A DNA stretch of 64,000 nt from Massilia arenae. GTDB taxonomy: Bacteria; Pseudomonadota; Gammaproteobacteria; Burkholderiales; Burkholderiaceae_D. The notes under the pieces are model-generated. The model did no database searches and was not told the origin of the DNA. It saw only the letters and a list, made by a program, of their open reading frames with translations. The position numbers and the translations under genes were made by a program. Shown here piece after piece: positions 22,029 through 31,064 of the stretch (position 1 is the stretch's first letter; each line of letters starts with the position of its first letter). The stretch lies in NCBI RefSeq assembly GCF_008014745.1, contig NZ_VPFD01000014.1, forward strand, positions 62,001-126,000. Reading direction: 5' to 3'.

Positions 22029-24392
22029 TTAGAACGCCATGCGCAAGGACATGGCCACCGTACGGCCCGGTTCGGTCAACAGCTCGATGTCGCGCCGGTC
22101 CCGTGCAACAGAAGGCTGCAGATTGCGGGAGCTCGAGTAATCCCAGTAACGCTTGTCGCCCAGGTTGTAGAAGCCGGCGTCGAGGCGCAGGTTCTTGTTG
22201 ACCTGCCAATAACTGACCAGGTCGAAGGTGGCACGGCCCGGCACCCGGAACAGCGCCGTGGTGGAATCGCTCAAAGCCGGTCCGGCGTTGGTGTAGGCAT
22301 CCCGGTTGGTCGCCACGGCCTGCTTGCCGGCGACGAAAGTGCCGACCAGATTCAGTCCCCATGCTTTCAGTGGTGCGTCGTAACCGGCGCCGATGACCGC
22401 CTTGCGCGGCAACACGGAATCGAGTGGGACGTCCTTGTCGCCGGCGTAGTTCGATTTAGCGGTGCCGCGACTCACCCCAATGGCCCAGGTCGTATAAAAA
22501 CCCTTGGCGTATGGACTCCATTGCCCGTGTTCGAGCCGGGTGCTGAGTTCAAAACCATAGATCTTGGCGTCGTCGCGATTTTCCGCCTGGTAGATGGTGC
22601 CGATGTGCGCGGGCACATTCGTGAACATGCTTGGGAACGTGGAGCGGATATAGCGCGTGTAGGCGATGAAATCCTTGTACTTCGTGTAGAACACTGACGT
22701 CTGCAATGCCACGCCCGGCGTTGGCTTGCCCTTGATGCCGAGTTCGACCGCATCGCTGGTTTCCTCTTTCAGCGTGCGGTTGCCGACCAGCGCATACTGG
22801 TTGCCCGTGGCGTAATTGCTGGCAAGGTTCCAGGTGCCGAAGATCTCGCCGGCCGAGGGCGCACGTCCGCTGCGTTTGTATTGCGCATACGCCAGCACGT
22901 TCGGCATCATGGCGTAGCTCAGGCCGAGACTCGGACTCCAGATGGTATTGCTGGGGCTCCCGTACATCTTTTCCACGTCGGCTGGCGTCAGGATGCCCGT
23001 GGCAAAATTGCCCAGGTCACGCATCTTGATCCGGACATAGTCGCCACGCACGGCCGGCGTCACCACCAGGCGACGCCCTCCCAGGTCGAACTCGATGTCA
23101 TCCTGTACAAACAATCCTGCCCGCACGGTCGTCGTGTCGGGCTGCGGCTTCATATAGCCGGCCACATTCCACGGCCGCTCGACATCCTGCGTCGATGCAT
23201 TGATGCCATAGCTGAGATGGTGCCGATCCAGCCGCTTCGTGACGACGCTCGACACGCCCCAAGTCGCCGTCTCGTTCTCGGAAACATTACGCACACTGGC
23301 GTTGGTCGACAATGTCGTCGTGTCCGTCGTGTCTTCGGTATCGGTGCTCTGGAAGTACAGTCGCGAATCCGCCTCGTCGGCCCAGCTGTTGTTTGGCCTC
23401 CATTGATGCGTCAACTGCAGCGTGTTGCGAGCGGTCTTGCTGTGCTGCTGAGAATTTTCGGTGATGACGCTGCTGTTCGTATCCCAGCCATGGAACGATG
23501 TGTCGTTCCTGCGCCGGTACAAGTCGGCCGACAGCTCGAGTCGATTGGCGGCATCGATGCGCACTCCGCCCTTGAGCAGGAAGGCATCGGAATCCCAGTC
23601 GTTGGGCATGCTGTCGACGATATCGCTATTGTTCCGGGTCGCGTGCCCGTCGCGGCGCGAGTAACTGACCAGGCCGTCCAGGCTGCCGCTTCGGCCTGCC
23701 GCAGTCAGGCTCTCGTTCCAGGAGCGGTCGGCCGAGTCGTAGCCAACTTTACCACCGTAGTAATGAACCTTACTGCCGCGCAGATAGTCGTCGGCGGACT
23801 TGGTCTTGAAGCTTACCGCCCCGCCGATGCCGCCTGCCGACCGCTTGGCCGAGGTCGTGCCGAACAGGATGTCGGCCGAGGAAAACATTTCGGGATCGAT
23901 GAAGTCGCGGCCGACACCGAAAGTATTGGCGCCCACGCGGCTGACGTACGGACGGCTGGTGGCGTCAGGCATTTCAATGCCATCGATGTCCATCCCGACA
24001 CGATTGCCCTCGATGCCGCGGATGTTATAGCCAGTGGAACCGGACCGGTCGAAGGTGCTGCGATTGCGCGTCGTACCCGACGCAGTACCGGGAGCGGAAA
24101 CCAGCGGCTGGTTGCGCACCACGTCTTTCAGATTGTTGGCTCGCTCGAGGTCGTCGCCACTGACCGTCGCGGTGGTCCCTGCGTCAGTCGATGCCTGCCC
24201 GACGATGTCGATCCGGGGCATCATTTCTGCGACGCCGGAGGGCATATGGGCATCCTCTTGGGCAAATGCGGACGTCATGAGCAAGGCGGAGATCGCGCAA
24301 GCCAGAACGGCGCGTTCCGGAAGCGGCGTCGGACGATGGGCCCCAACCAGGCCCCGCTCGGGGGTTGAACCCTTTACGGCATATCTATTCAT
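22029..24392 (-). CDS. TonB-dependent outer-membrane receptor (heme/hemoglobin receptor-like)
   Basis: The 787-residue product has a long signal peptide ending near AFAQ45, a plug domain (GYNIRGIEGNRVGMDIDGIEMPDA, with key parts YNIRGIEGNRV and DGIEMPD), and a beta-barrel ending in SLRMAF with the C-terminal Phe. The plug signature resembles the TonB-dependent heme/hemoglobin receptor family, but the ligand cannot be proven. It uses TonB energy to import an iron compound. A Fur-type box lies about 90 bases upstream, so it is probably induced by iron starvation. It heads an operon with the EF-hand and DUF4198 genes. Confidence 0.9.
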   Translation of the reverse strand: MNRYAVKGSTPERGLVGAHRPTPLPERAVLACAISALLMTSAFAQEDAHMPSGVAEMMPRIDIVGQASTDAGTTATVSGDDLERANNLKDVVRNQPLVSAPGTASGTTRNRSTFDRSGSTGYNIRGIEGNRVGMDIDGIEMPDATSRPYVSRVGANTFGVGRDFIDPEMFSSADILFGTTSAKRSAGGIGGAVSFKTKSADDYLRGSKVHYYGGKVGYDSADRSWNESLTAAGRSGSLDGLVSYSRRDGHATRNNSDIVDSMPNDWDSDAFLLKGGVRIDAANRLELSADLYRRRNDTSFHGWDTNSSVITENSQQHSKTARNTLQLTHQWRPNNSWADEADSRLYFQSTDTEDTTDTTTLSTNASVRNVSENETATWGVSSVVTKRLDRHHLSYGINASTQDVERPWNVAGYMKPQPDTTTVRAGLFVQDDIEFDLGGRRLVVTPAVRGDYVRIKMRDLGNFATGILTPADVEKMYGSPSNTIWSPSLGLSYAMMPNVLAYAQYKRSGRAPSAGEIFGTWNLASNYATGNQYALVGNRTLKEETSDAVELGIKGKPTPGVALQTSVFYTKYKDFIAYTRYIRSTFPSMFTNVPAHIGTIYQAENRDDAKIYGFELSTRLEHGQWSPYAKGFYTTWAIGVSRGTAKSNYAGDKDVPLDSVLPRKAVIGAGYDAPLKAWGLNLVGTFVAGKQAVATNRDAYTNAGPALSDSTTALFRVPGRATFDLVSYWQVNKNLRLDAGFYNLGDKRYWDYSSSRNLQPSVARDRRDIELLTEPGRTVAMSLRMAF

Positions 24393-24478
24393 GTCATCTC
24401 TCTCAGGCGAATAAGTAGCCAGCTACCTCCTCTCTTCTTGCAAGGCTTTCTAGCTGGAAAAACAATTATATGTTTAAT

Positions 24479-24497
24479 GAGAATGATTTTCATTATC
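24479..24497. promoter_or_regulatory. Fur box upstream of the TonB receptor operon
   Basis: GAGAATGATTTTCATTATC matches the 19-base Fur consensus at 16 positions. The similar CATTATTATTCTCATT at about 24503-24518 suggests a second overlapping site. The pair lies between the leftward receptor gene and the rightward hydrolase gene, so either or both may be iron-controlled. Confidence 0.8.
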
Positions 24498-24681
24498 ATT
24501 CGCATTATTATTCTCATTTGAGTTTTCGCATCCCCTGGCTGGTTGCATCGAAAAACGCCATGCCCAGCCATACGAAGATTCGATTTCACTACCCGCCCCG
24601 CATGCCTCACCATGCCTGATTCGAAATAACACCGCCGCCCCCGGGCGGCATGCCCTCCCGGCATCTTGACTAACTCCTGAC

Positions 24682-25722
24682 ATGAAAAACATCCTGATCG
24701 CCTGCCTCCTCGCAGGCCTGGGCCTGGCCAGCGCCAGCGCCGCCGAACCATCCCGGCAAGAACAGCAGCTCGCCAAGCAGGCCCTCCCCGGCGTGCGCAT
24801 GATCCCGATCCACACGCCCAAAGGCGATTTCAAGGTCTGGACCCGCCGCATGGGCGACAACCCGACCGTCAAGGTGCTGCTTCTCCACGGCGGTCCCGGG
24901 TCTACGCACGAATACTTCGAAACCTTCGACAATTACTTCCCAGGCGCGTCGATCGAGTACTACTACTACGACCAACTGGGGTCATGGTTCAGCGACCAGC
25001 CCGACGACCCGTCGCTGTACACCGTCGAGCGCTTTACCGACGAAGTGGAGCAGGTGCGCAAGGCGCTTGGCCTGGACAAAGACAATTTCTACCTGCTGGG
25101 GCATTCCTGGGGCGGCATCCTGGCCATCGAATACGCCCTCGCCCACCCTGGCAAGCTGAAAGGCCTGGTGATCTCGAACATGATGGCCAGCGCGCCGGCC
25201 TATAACGCCTACGCGAAAAACGTGCTCGCGCCGCAGATCGACCCGGCCGTGCTGGCCGAGGTGCGCAAGCTCGAGGCCGAGGGCAAGACCGACGATCCGC
25301 GCTATATGGAACTCCTGATCCCGCATTTCTACGAACGCCACATCCTGCGCAGGCCGCTCGCGGAGTTGCCCGAACCGGTGCTGCGCAGCTTCGGGCATTT
25401 GAACCAGAAAATCTACAAGCCGATGCAGGGGCCGAGCGAGCTGGGCGTCTCGGGCCTGCTCGAGAGCTGGGACCGCTTCGACGACCTCGAACGGATCGAC
25501 GTGCCCACACTGGTAATCGGCGCGCGCTACGACACCATGGACCCGGCCCACATGAAAAAGATGGCGCAGCGCCTGCCGCAGGGACAATTCCTGTACTGCG
25601 AGAACGGCAGCCACTCGACCATGTATGACGACGCCGGCTGCTACTTCGATGGCCTGCTCAAGTTCCTGCGCGGCGCGCCCGCACGCACAGCGGCCAAGCC
25701 GCGCTCCCTGCGCTCCTACTGA
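24682..25722 (+). CDS. Secreted alpha/beta hydrolase, proline iminopeptidase-like (S33)
   Basis: The 346-residue product has a signal peptide (ILIACLLAGLGLASASA) and an alpha/beta hydrolase of the proline iminopeptidase family. Visible are the oxyanion HGGPG, the nucleophile elbow GHSWGG, the catalytic Asp in ARYDTMDP and the catalytic His in ENGSHSTMYDD. It should remove N-terminal proline from peptides in the periplasm or hydrolyse a related amide. The upstream spacer with the Fur box is shared with the receptor gene. It is followed by a strong terminator, so it is a single-gene unit. Confidence 0.9.
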   Translation: MKNILIACLLAGLGLASASAAEPSRQEQQLAKQALPGVRMIPIHTPKGDFKVWTRRMGDNPTVKVLLLHGGPGSTHEYFETFDNYFPGASIEYYYYDQLGSWFSDQPDDPSLYTVERFTDEVEQVRKALGLDKDNFYLLGHSWGGILAIEYALAHPGKLKGLVISNMMASAPAYNAYAKNVLAPQIDPAVLAEVRKLEAEGKTDDPRYMELLIPHFYERHILRRPLAELPEPVLRSFGHLNQKIYKPMQGPSELGVSGLLESWDRFDDLERIDVPTLVIGARYDTMDPAHMKKMAQRLPQGQFLYCENGSHSTMYDDAGCYFDGLLKFLRGAPARTAAKPRSLRSY

Positions 25723-25753
25723 AGACTGCAGCGCGCGGGCGCACACAAAAAAA

Positions 25754-25791
25754 AACGGCGGCGTTGCTGGAGCAAGCCGCCGTTCTTTTGT
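25754..25791. terminator. Bidirectional Rho-independent terminator
   Basis: AACGGCGGC and GCCGCCGTT form a perfect 9-bp stem around a 13-base loop. A run of nine A precedes the stem and CTTTTGTT follows it. It can end the hydrolase transcript and the convergent sugar dehydrogenase transcript. Confidence 0.88.
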
Positions 25792-25805
25792 TACCTACCG
25801 CCGCA

Positions 25806-27101
25806 TCAACGGTTGCGCGTCACCCGCCACACGGTATTGGCCAGGTCGTCCGCAACGATCAAAGCCCCGCGCGGATCGACGGTCACGCCCACCGGCCGGC
25901 CGCGCGTCTTGCCTTCCTCGGTACGGAAGCCGGTAACGAAATCGATCGGCTCACCGGCCGGACGGCCATTAGCGAACGGCACGAAGATCACCTTGTAGCC
26001 CACCGGCGGATTGCGGTTCCAGCTGCCGTGCTCGCCGACGAAGGCGCCGTTGGCGAATTTTTCTCCCATCACCGGCGACGAGAAATGCAGGCCTAGCGCG
26101 GCGACGTGCGAGCCGAGGCTGTAGTCCGGCTTGATGGTGGCCTTGACCTTTTCCGGGTCGCTCGGCTTGACGCGCGGGTCGACGTTCGGGCCCCAGTAGG
26201 CGTAAGGCCAGCCATAGAAGCCGCCTTCGCGCACCGAGGTCAGGTAATCCGGCACCAGGTCCGGTCCCAGCTCGTCGCGCTCGTTGACCACCGACCACAG
26301 CTGGCCGGTTTCCGGGTTAATCGCCAGCGCCGTCGGATTGCGCAGGCCCGTCGCATACGGTTTATAGGTGCCGGCAGTGGCGTCGATCTGCCACACCATG
26401 GCGCGGTCGACCTCGGCCTCCATGCCGCGCTCGGTGATATTGCTGTTCGAGCCGATGCCGACATAGAGATAGCGCCCGTCGGGGCTGACGGTCATCGCCT
26501 TGGTCCAGTGGTGGTTGATCTCGGAAGGCAGCTTGGTGATCGTGGTTGGCGCGCCGCCGGCCTTGGTCTGGCCTTCCTGGTAATCGAAGCTCACCAGCTC
26601 GTCCTGGTTCGCCACATAGATCTTGTTGTTGGCAAACGCCAGCCCGTAAGGCGCGTTGAGGTCGGCCGCGAACACCGTCTTCAACTCGTACTGGCCGTCG
26701 CCGTCGGCATCGCGCAGCAAGGTCAGGCGGTTGCCGCTCTTGACCTGGGTATTGCCCTTGGCCTTGATATAGCCGGCGATCACGTCTTTCGGCTTCAGTT
26801 TCGCGGCATTGCCGCCGCGGCCTTCGGCCACCAGGATGTCACCGTTCGGCAAGACCAGCGTCTGGCGCGGGATTTGCAGGTCGGTCGCGATGGCCGTGAC
26901 GCTGAAGCCTTCGGGCACGGTCGGCTTCTGGTCACCCCATGGCGACGGTTCGGCGATCTTCATGCTTGGCAGGATGCCGCGTTGTGGATCCGGCAGCTGC
27001 GGGTCGGCGCCGCGCGACAGCGTCTTGGCGCCCTCGCCTTCGGTACATGCCGCCAGCAGCAGGCTCACGCCCAGCACGATCAGTGTGTTCGATCGCTTCA
27101 T
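25806..27101 (-). CDS. PQQ-type sugar/sorbosone dehydrogenase lipoprotein
   Basis: The 431-residue product starts with a lipoprotein signal (VLGVSLLLAAC, lipobox Cys19) and continues as a six-bladed propeller of the PQQ-dependent glucose/sorbosone dehydrogenase family. Typical segments are GFSVTAIATDLQIPRQTLVLPNGD (key part LPNGDILVAEG), APYGLAFANNKIYVANQDEL, GLRNPTALAINPETGQLW and the C-terminal GRPVGVTVDPRGALIVADD. It would oxidise an aldose or related sugar at the outside of the inner membrane. The ATG has AGGTGCGCC upstream and overlaps the DUF2231 gene stop (ATGA), so the two work as a pair. Confidence 0.9.
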   Translation of the reverse strand: MKRSNTLIVLGVSLLLAACTEGEGAKTLSRGADPQLPDPQRGILPSMKIAEPSPWGDQKPTVPEGFSVTAIATDLQIPRQTLVLPNGDILVAEGRGGNAAKLKPKDVIAGYIKAKGNTQVKSGNRLTLLRDADGDGQYELKTVFAADLNAPYGLAFANNKIYVANQDELVSFDYQEGQTKAGGAPTTITKLPSEINHHWTKAMTVSPDGRYLYVGIGSNSNITERGMEAEVDRAMVWQIDATAGTYKPYATGLRNPTALAINPETGQLWSVVNERDELGPDLVPDYLTSVREGGFYGWPYAYWGPNVDPRVKPSDPEKVKATIKPDYSLGSHVAALGLHFSSPVMGEKFANGAFVGEHGSWNRNPPVGYKVIFVPFANGRPAGEPIDFVTGFRTEEGKTRGRPVGVTVDPRGALIVADDLANTVWRVTRNR

Positions 27102-27529
27102 GGCGCACCTCCCACGCGTGGATTCAGGCCAACCCAGGCCGCCAGGCAGGCCAGGACGAAGACGATGGCGGACAGTACCAGGCCGGCCGGCATGACGGCC
27201 CAGGCATCCTTGGCGTGCTGGAAGGCATTGAACAGCCCCAGCGCCCAGGTGGCCAGCAGCAGCAGGAAATAGGTCAGCACCTGGCCCTTCTTGTGCGGCG
27301 CCCGGATCAGGTTGACCAGCGCGAATACCAGCGCCAGCCCGCTGAACAGCTCGGCGCCAGCGATCAGCCAGGATGCAAAATTGCTCCACTGGATCTGGTA
27401 GGTGTTGTAGTAGGCGAGATCGCTCAGCAATGCGCCGAGGAAGAGCGAGACGCTGCCCGCAAGCAGGATGGTATGAAGCGTGCCCGGCGGGGTGCGATAT
27501 GCCGGGTTCGCTGTAACGACAGTCGACAT
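27098..27529 (-). CDS. DUF2231 integral membrane protein
   Basis: The 143-residue product has four predicted membrane helices (TILLAGSVSLFLGALLSDLA, ASWLIAGAELFSGLALVFAL, VLTYFLLLLATWALGLFNAF and AGLVLSAIVFVLACLAAWV) as in DUF2231. Homologues are often found next to sorbosone-type dehydrogenases, where they may pass electrons or anchor the enzyme; the mechanism is not known. It is the first gene of the two-gene operon. Confidence 0.88.
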   Translation of the reverse strand: MSTVVTANPAYRTPPGTLHTILLAGSVSLFLGALLSDLAYYNTYQIQWSNFASWLIAGAELFSGLALVFALVNLIRAPHKKGQVLTYFLLLLATWALGLFNAFQHAKDAWAVMPAGLVLSAIVFVLACLAAWVGLNPRVGGAP

Positions 27530-27622
27530 CGGATTGTCCTTGATAGTGATTGATGTTATTCAAATCATATCGAGTAGACCGATGTCCTGGCGCATGGTTG
27601 AGTCAGTATTTACTATTCACCA

Positions 27623-27656
27623 CCTGCACGCCGGGCGCCGTTGCCCCGCGTGCAGG
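27623..27656. terminator. Hairpin between GMC gene and DUF2231 gene
   Basis: CCTGCACGC and GCGTGCAGG form a perfect 9-bp stem with a GC-rich 16-base loop just past the GMC oxidoreductase stop. No T-run follows on the minus strand, so any termination is weak. Confidence 0.4.
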
Positions 27657-27667
27657 CAAATAATCCA

Positions 27668-29281
27668 TCAGATGCGGTACTTGGCCTTGATCATCTCGGA
27701 CGCACGCTCCCCGATCACGACGCATGGCGCCATCGTGTTACCGGTGGTAATGCGCGGCATGATCGAGGCGTCGGCGATGCGCAGGTTCTGCACGCCATAG
27801 ACTTCGAGCTTGCTGTTCACCACCGACATCTCGTCGCGGCCCATCTTGGCGGTGCACGACTGGTGCCAGTAGGTGACGGCGCCGTTGCGGAGGAACCGTT
27901 CCAGCTCGTCGTCGCCCAGCGTGCCCGGCATGGCTTCGCGCTTGACGATGCGTTTGAATGAGGAGGCGTTGCCCAGTTCGCGGCACATGCGCACGCTGGC
28001 CTTGGCCGCTTCCAGGTCGTCGGGATCGGACAAGGTATTGGCGCGGATGATCATCGCATCGTTGACGTTGGGGCCGGACAGCAGCAGCTGGCCGCGGCTC
28101 TTCGGGTGCGCCAGGCCGGCGAACATGGTCCAGCCGTGCTCCGGCACACCGCGCGCGGCGTTCTCCGCGCTCGGCACCGGGAACTCGACCTGGCAGTGCA
28201 GCATGTCGGGCGCGTCCAGCGAACGATCGCTCTTCCAGTACAGCGTCGCTTCCGAGCCGCCATTGCCGACTTCCTGCGGCTCGCTGTATTCCCAGATGCA
28301 GCCGAAGGACACGTGGTCCTGGTGATTCTGGCCGACGCCCGGCAGGTGCTGGCGCACCGCGATGCCGTGGCGCGCCAGTTCGCTCGCGGGACCGAGGCCC
28401 GACTGCATCAGCACCTTGGGCGTGTTGACGGCGCCCAGCGACAGCACCACCTCGCGCTCGGCGCGGAACTGGCGCGGCTGGCCATCCAGGACGACATCGA
28501 CACCGACCACCTTGTCGCCGTCGAACAGCAGCCTGGCCACCTGCGCATTGGTGAGCACCGTCAGGTTCGGCTGGGCCATGCGCGGATAGGTATAAGAACG
28601 GAACACCGATTGCCGCTTGCCGTCGCGGACGATCAGGTCGTTGATCGCGGCGCCGCCGTCGCCCTCCATCATCGCGCCGTTCGGGCTGTCGAAGGTCGGC
28701 ACGCCGATCGAACGGGCGGCCTCCAGCATCAGGGTCGCGGTCGGCTTCGGATTGCGCGCCGGCCCGACATGCATCGGACCGCCCTGCCCGCGGCGGCTCG
28801 GGTCGGCCGCGCCATGCCAGTTTTCGATGCGGCGATAGATGGCCAGCACCGATTCGTAGTTCCACGCATCGTCGCCAGATTCCGCCGCAAAATAGTTCCA
28901 GTCGGCGCGGTGGCCGCGCGCCCACACCATCACATTGATGCTGGAGCCGCCGCCCAGTACCTTGCCCATGTTCATGGGGATCGAGCGACCGTTCAGGTAG
29001 GGGTTCGGTTCGGCCATGAAGGCCCAGTCACGCTCGGTGCCCAGGTTCAGCGGCCATTGCGCCGGCTCGATGACGCTGGCCACTTCGTCGCTGCCGCCCG
29101 CTTCCAGCAGCAGCACCTTCACGTCGGGGTTCTCGGCCAGGCGGGCCGCCACCACCGAGCCTGCGGAGCCGGCGCCGCACACGATGAAGTCGTAAGTCGT
29201 CCTCAAGGCCTCGCGCTGCGCGAGCTGGTTGCGCTGGACCGCTTCGGCGAATGCGCTTTCATTGGTAGTCGTATTGTTCAT
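27668..29281 (-). CDS. GMC-family FAD oxidoreductase (choline dehydrogenase-like)
   Basis: The 537-residue product has the FAD-binding start FIVCGAGSAGSVVAARLAE, the GMC signature GKVLGGGSSINVMVWARGH, and the second signature around LSLGAVNTPKVLMQSGLGP. The C-terminal active-site region reads TYWHQSCTAKMG, then ITTGNTMAPCVVIGERAS. It oxidises an alcohol or sugar to an aldehyde or ketone. The ATG at 29281 gives a normal N-terminus; the longer frame from 29356 begins with an arginine-rich tail and is unlikely. No partner gene is adjacent, so the substrate is open. Confidence 0.9.
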   Translation of the reverse strand: MNNTTTNESAFAEAVQRNQLAQREALRTTYDFIVCGAGSAGSVVAARLAENPDVKVLLLEAGGSDEVASVIEPAQWPLNLGTERDWAFMAEPNPYLNGRSIPMNMGKVLGGGSSINVMVWARGHRADWNYFAAESGDDAWNYESVLAIYRRIENWHGAADPSRRGQGGPMHVGPARNPKPTATLMLEAARSIGVPTFDSPNGAMMEGDGGAAINDLIVRDGKRQSVFRSYTYPRMAQPNLTVLTNAQVARLLFDGDKVVGVDVVLDGQPRQFRAEREVVLSLGAVNTPKVLMQSGLGPASELARHGIAVRQHLPGVGQNHQDHVSFGCIWEYSEPQEVGNGGSEATLYWKSDRSLDAPDMLHCQVEFPVPSAENAARGVPEHGWTMFAGLAHPKSRGQLLLSGPNVNDAMIIRANTLSDPDDLEAAKASVRMCRELGNASSFKRIVKREAMPGTLGDDELERFLRNGAVTYWHQSCTAKMGRDEMSVVNSKLEVYGVQNLRIADASIMPRITTGNTMAPCVVIGERASEMIKAKYRI

Positions 29282-29461
29282 GATGGGATTCACTTTTCTG
29301 AGATGGCGCCCTGGCCCGGATCGGCGTTCACGGCGCGGTGGGTTGGCACCGTTCACATCCGATGCATCTTTCCGATTATATCGATTCTGACGATTCTATC
29401 GATTCAAAGTCGTGATGGCTGGCCATCGATTTTCCTGATGGCCGGTTGCGGGCCAGCCGAT

Positions 29462-29917
29462 TCAGAAGTCGCGTTGTTGCGACTCGTCCAGCGGCAGCAT
29501 GTAGGTCCTTGGCCCCATCCTGGTACCGTAGCCAGGATGGAGATAGGGCGTTCCGGCCGAGCCGACCGGTCCGCTGGAAGACGCACGGCAAACATCGCCG
29601 GCTCCGTTAGTGGACGGGATCTGGCATACGCTGCTACGGCCTCCCGCCACGTTCACGCCGGCCGGGCCTTGCTCGAGATCGGGCTTGATGCTGGCCGAGG
29701 TTTGCTTGCGCCGCTCTTCGGCCCGCAGCGCCGCATGCATGCTGGCGGTCTCGTTCTTGGCGACGATGGCGGCGCGGTCGTCCTCCGGCGATGGGGAGAG
29801 GTCATGCGGATCGATCGGAAGCATCGGGGCCGCCGCGATGCGGGGAGCGGCGCAGGACAGGGCGATGGCGACGATCATCGAGGCGAACAGGGTCGCGTGG
29901 CTGCTTGGTTTCATCAT
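29462..29917 (-). CDS. Secreted protein of unknown function
   Basis: The 151-residue product has a signal peptide (LFASMIVAIALSCAAPRIAAA) and a low-complexity mature part with a charged helix (EDDRAAIVAKNETASMHAALRAEERRKQ), two cysteines (VCQIP and DVCRA) that could form a disulfide, and a Gly/Pro-rich tail. No known domain. Two Met codons are adjacent at 29917 and 29914. Confidence 0.65.
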   Translation of the reverse strand: MMKPSSHATLFASMIVAIALSCAAPRIAAAPMLPIDPHDLSPSPEDDRAAIVAKNETASMHAALRAEERRKQTSASIKPDLEQGPAGVNVAGGRSSVCQIPSTNGAGDVCRASSSGPVGSAGTPYLHPGYGTRMGPRTYMLPLDESQQRDF

Positions 29918-30081
29918 GGTTCAGGTTTCCTTTTGTTTAGCCTCCGGCTTCGGTGCCGGCGGTCCCACGAATTACGCGCATCCGCCGCGATCGGACGCAG
30001 CCCGCATCCGACAAGCCCACTCAAGGCGTAGGTAAGATTGGAATTCCATTAGAGAGACCACAGCGAGGAGAGAGGCAGGGC

Positions 30082-31008
30082 ATGCGAACACATATATTTG
30101 TACGGACTATCGGCGCCGCACTGGCCATCGCAGGAGTCGCGCTCCCCCCGGCACACGGCGCACCGCCAACAGCCGCGCTGGCGAGCCGGATCGCGACGCC
30201 TGGCGCGGACATCCTCGGCCACTTTGAAGCGGCGGGCATGCGTTCGGTCCGTCCCTACGTGCTGACGCCGGCCGAGCTGGCGCAGGTGAAAGCTGCGCTG
30301 GCCAGGCTGCCGGCGCTCCACCGGCGCGTGCTGCAAACCAATCTGCGCCACCTGGGCTTCGTCGAGGGCGTGCCGGGACAGGGGACGGCGTTGACCTCGA
30401 AGGTCGGCGACACCAAACAGTTCGACATCACCGTGCGCGCCAGCGCGCTGCGCGAATCGCTGGCCGAATTCCTCACCACCAAGGAGCGCCGCCTGTTCGA
30501 AGCCGACGGCTCGGGGCAGTCGGTGAGCTTCGAGGCGGATGGCGCCGACGCCCTCACCTACCTGCTGCTGCACGAGGCGACGCACATCCTCGACATGTCG
30601 CGCCAGCTCACCGACAAGGCCGGCAATGCATTCGGCAGCGGCATCTGGCAAGCTTCCGGGAACGATGGCGTCACGCTGGCGCCGCACCTGGCCTCATCCC
30701 CCGCAGCCGCATCCAGGTTCCGCGGCGCCGGCCTGATCCCGGCGAGCCGCGCGCGCGCCACCTACGACGCGCTCGCCAATTCACCGTTCGTCAGCCTCTA
30801 CGCCACCGCCGCGCCGGCGGAAGACCTGGCCGAACTGACGGCCTGGCACGTGGTCTCCCATTACTACGGCCACAGGATCCGGCTCACCGTGCGCGATGCC
30901 GGCGGCGCGCTGCTCGCGCACTACGAACCGATGCAATTCCCGGGTGTCCGGGCGCGCCTGCCGCTGCTCGACAAGCTGCTGGACGAAGCCGGGCCGGACG
31001 CCTCCTGA
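30082..31008 (+). CDS. Secreted putative zinc metalloprotease (HExxH)
   Basis: The 308-residue product has a signal peptide (IGAALAIAGVALPPAHGAPP) and an HExxH motif, HEATH at 164-168 in TYLLLHEATHILD, the zincin zinc site. A third ligand could be a Glu in AEDLAELTAWHVV, about 80 residues later. A purine-rich GAGGAGAGAGGCAGGG precedes the ATG. No family is recognised with certainty; an extracytoplasmic peptidase is the natural guess. Its stop overlaps the beginning of a possible longer start of the next gene. Confidence 0.75.
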   Translation: MRTHIFVRTIGAALAIAGVALPPAHGAPPTAALASRIATPGADILGHFEAAGMRSVRPYVLTPAELAQVKAALARLPALHRRVLQTNLRHLGFVEGVPGQGTALTSKVGDTKQFDITVRASALRESLAEFLTTKERRLFEADGSGQSVSFEADGADALTYLLLHEATHILDMSRQLTDKAGNAFGSGIWQASGNDGVTLAPHLASSPAAASRFRGAGLIPASRARATYDALANSPFVSLYATAAPAEDLAELTAWHVVSHYYGHRIRLTVRDAGGALLAHYEPMQFPGVRARLPLLDKLLDEAGPDAS

Positions 31009-31064
31009 TGGCGACGCCACCGGCCGTGCCACGCGCCGTCCCTGCATCCGATATAGTTACGGCG

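Noticed and set aside
29345..29420. ATCGATTC-type repeats upstream of the GMC gene
   Set aside because: Short, imperfect and few; no clear regulatory arrangement.
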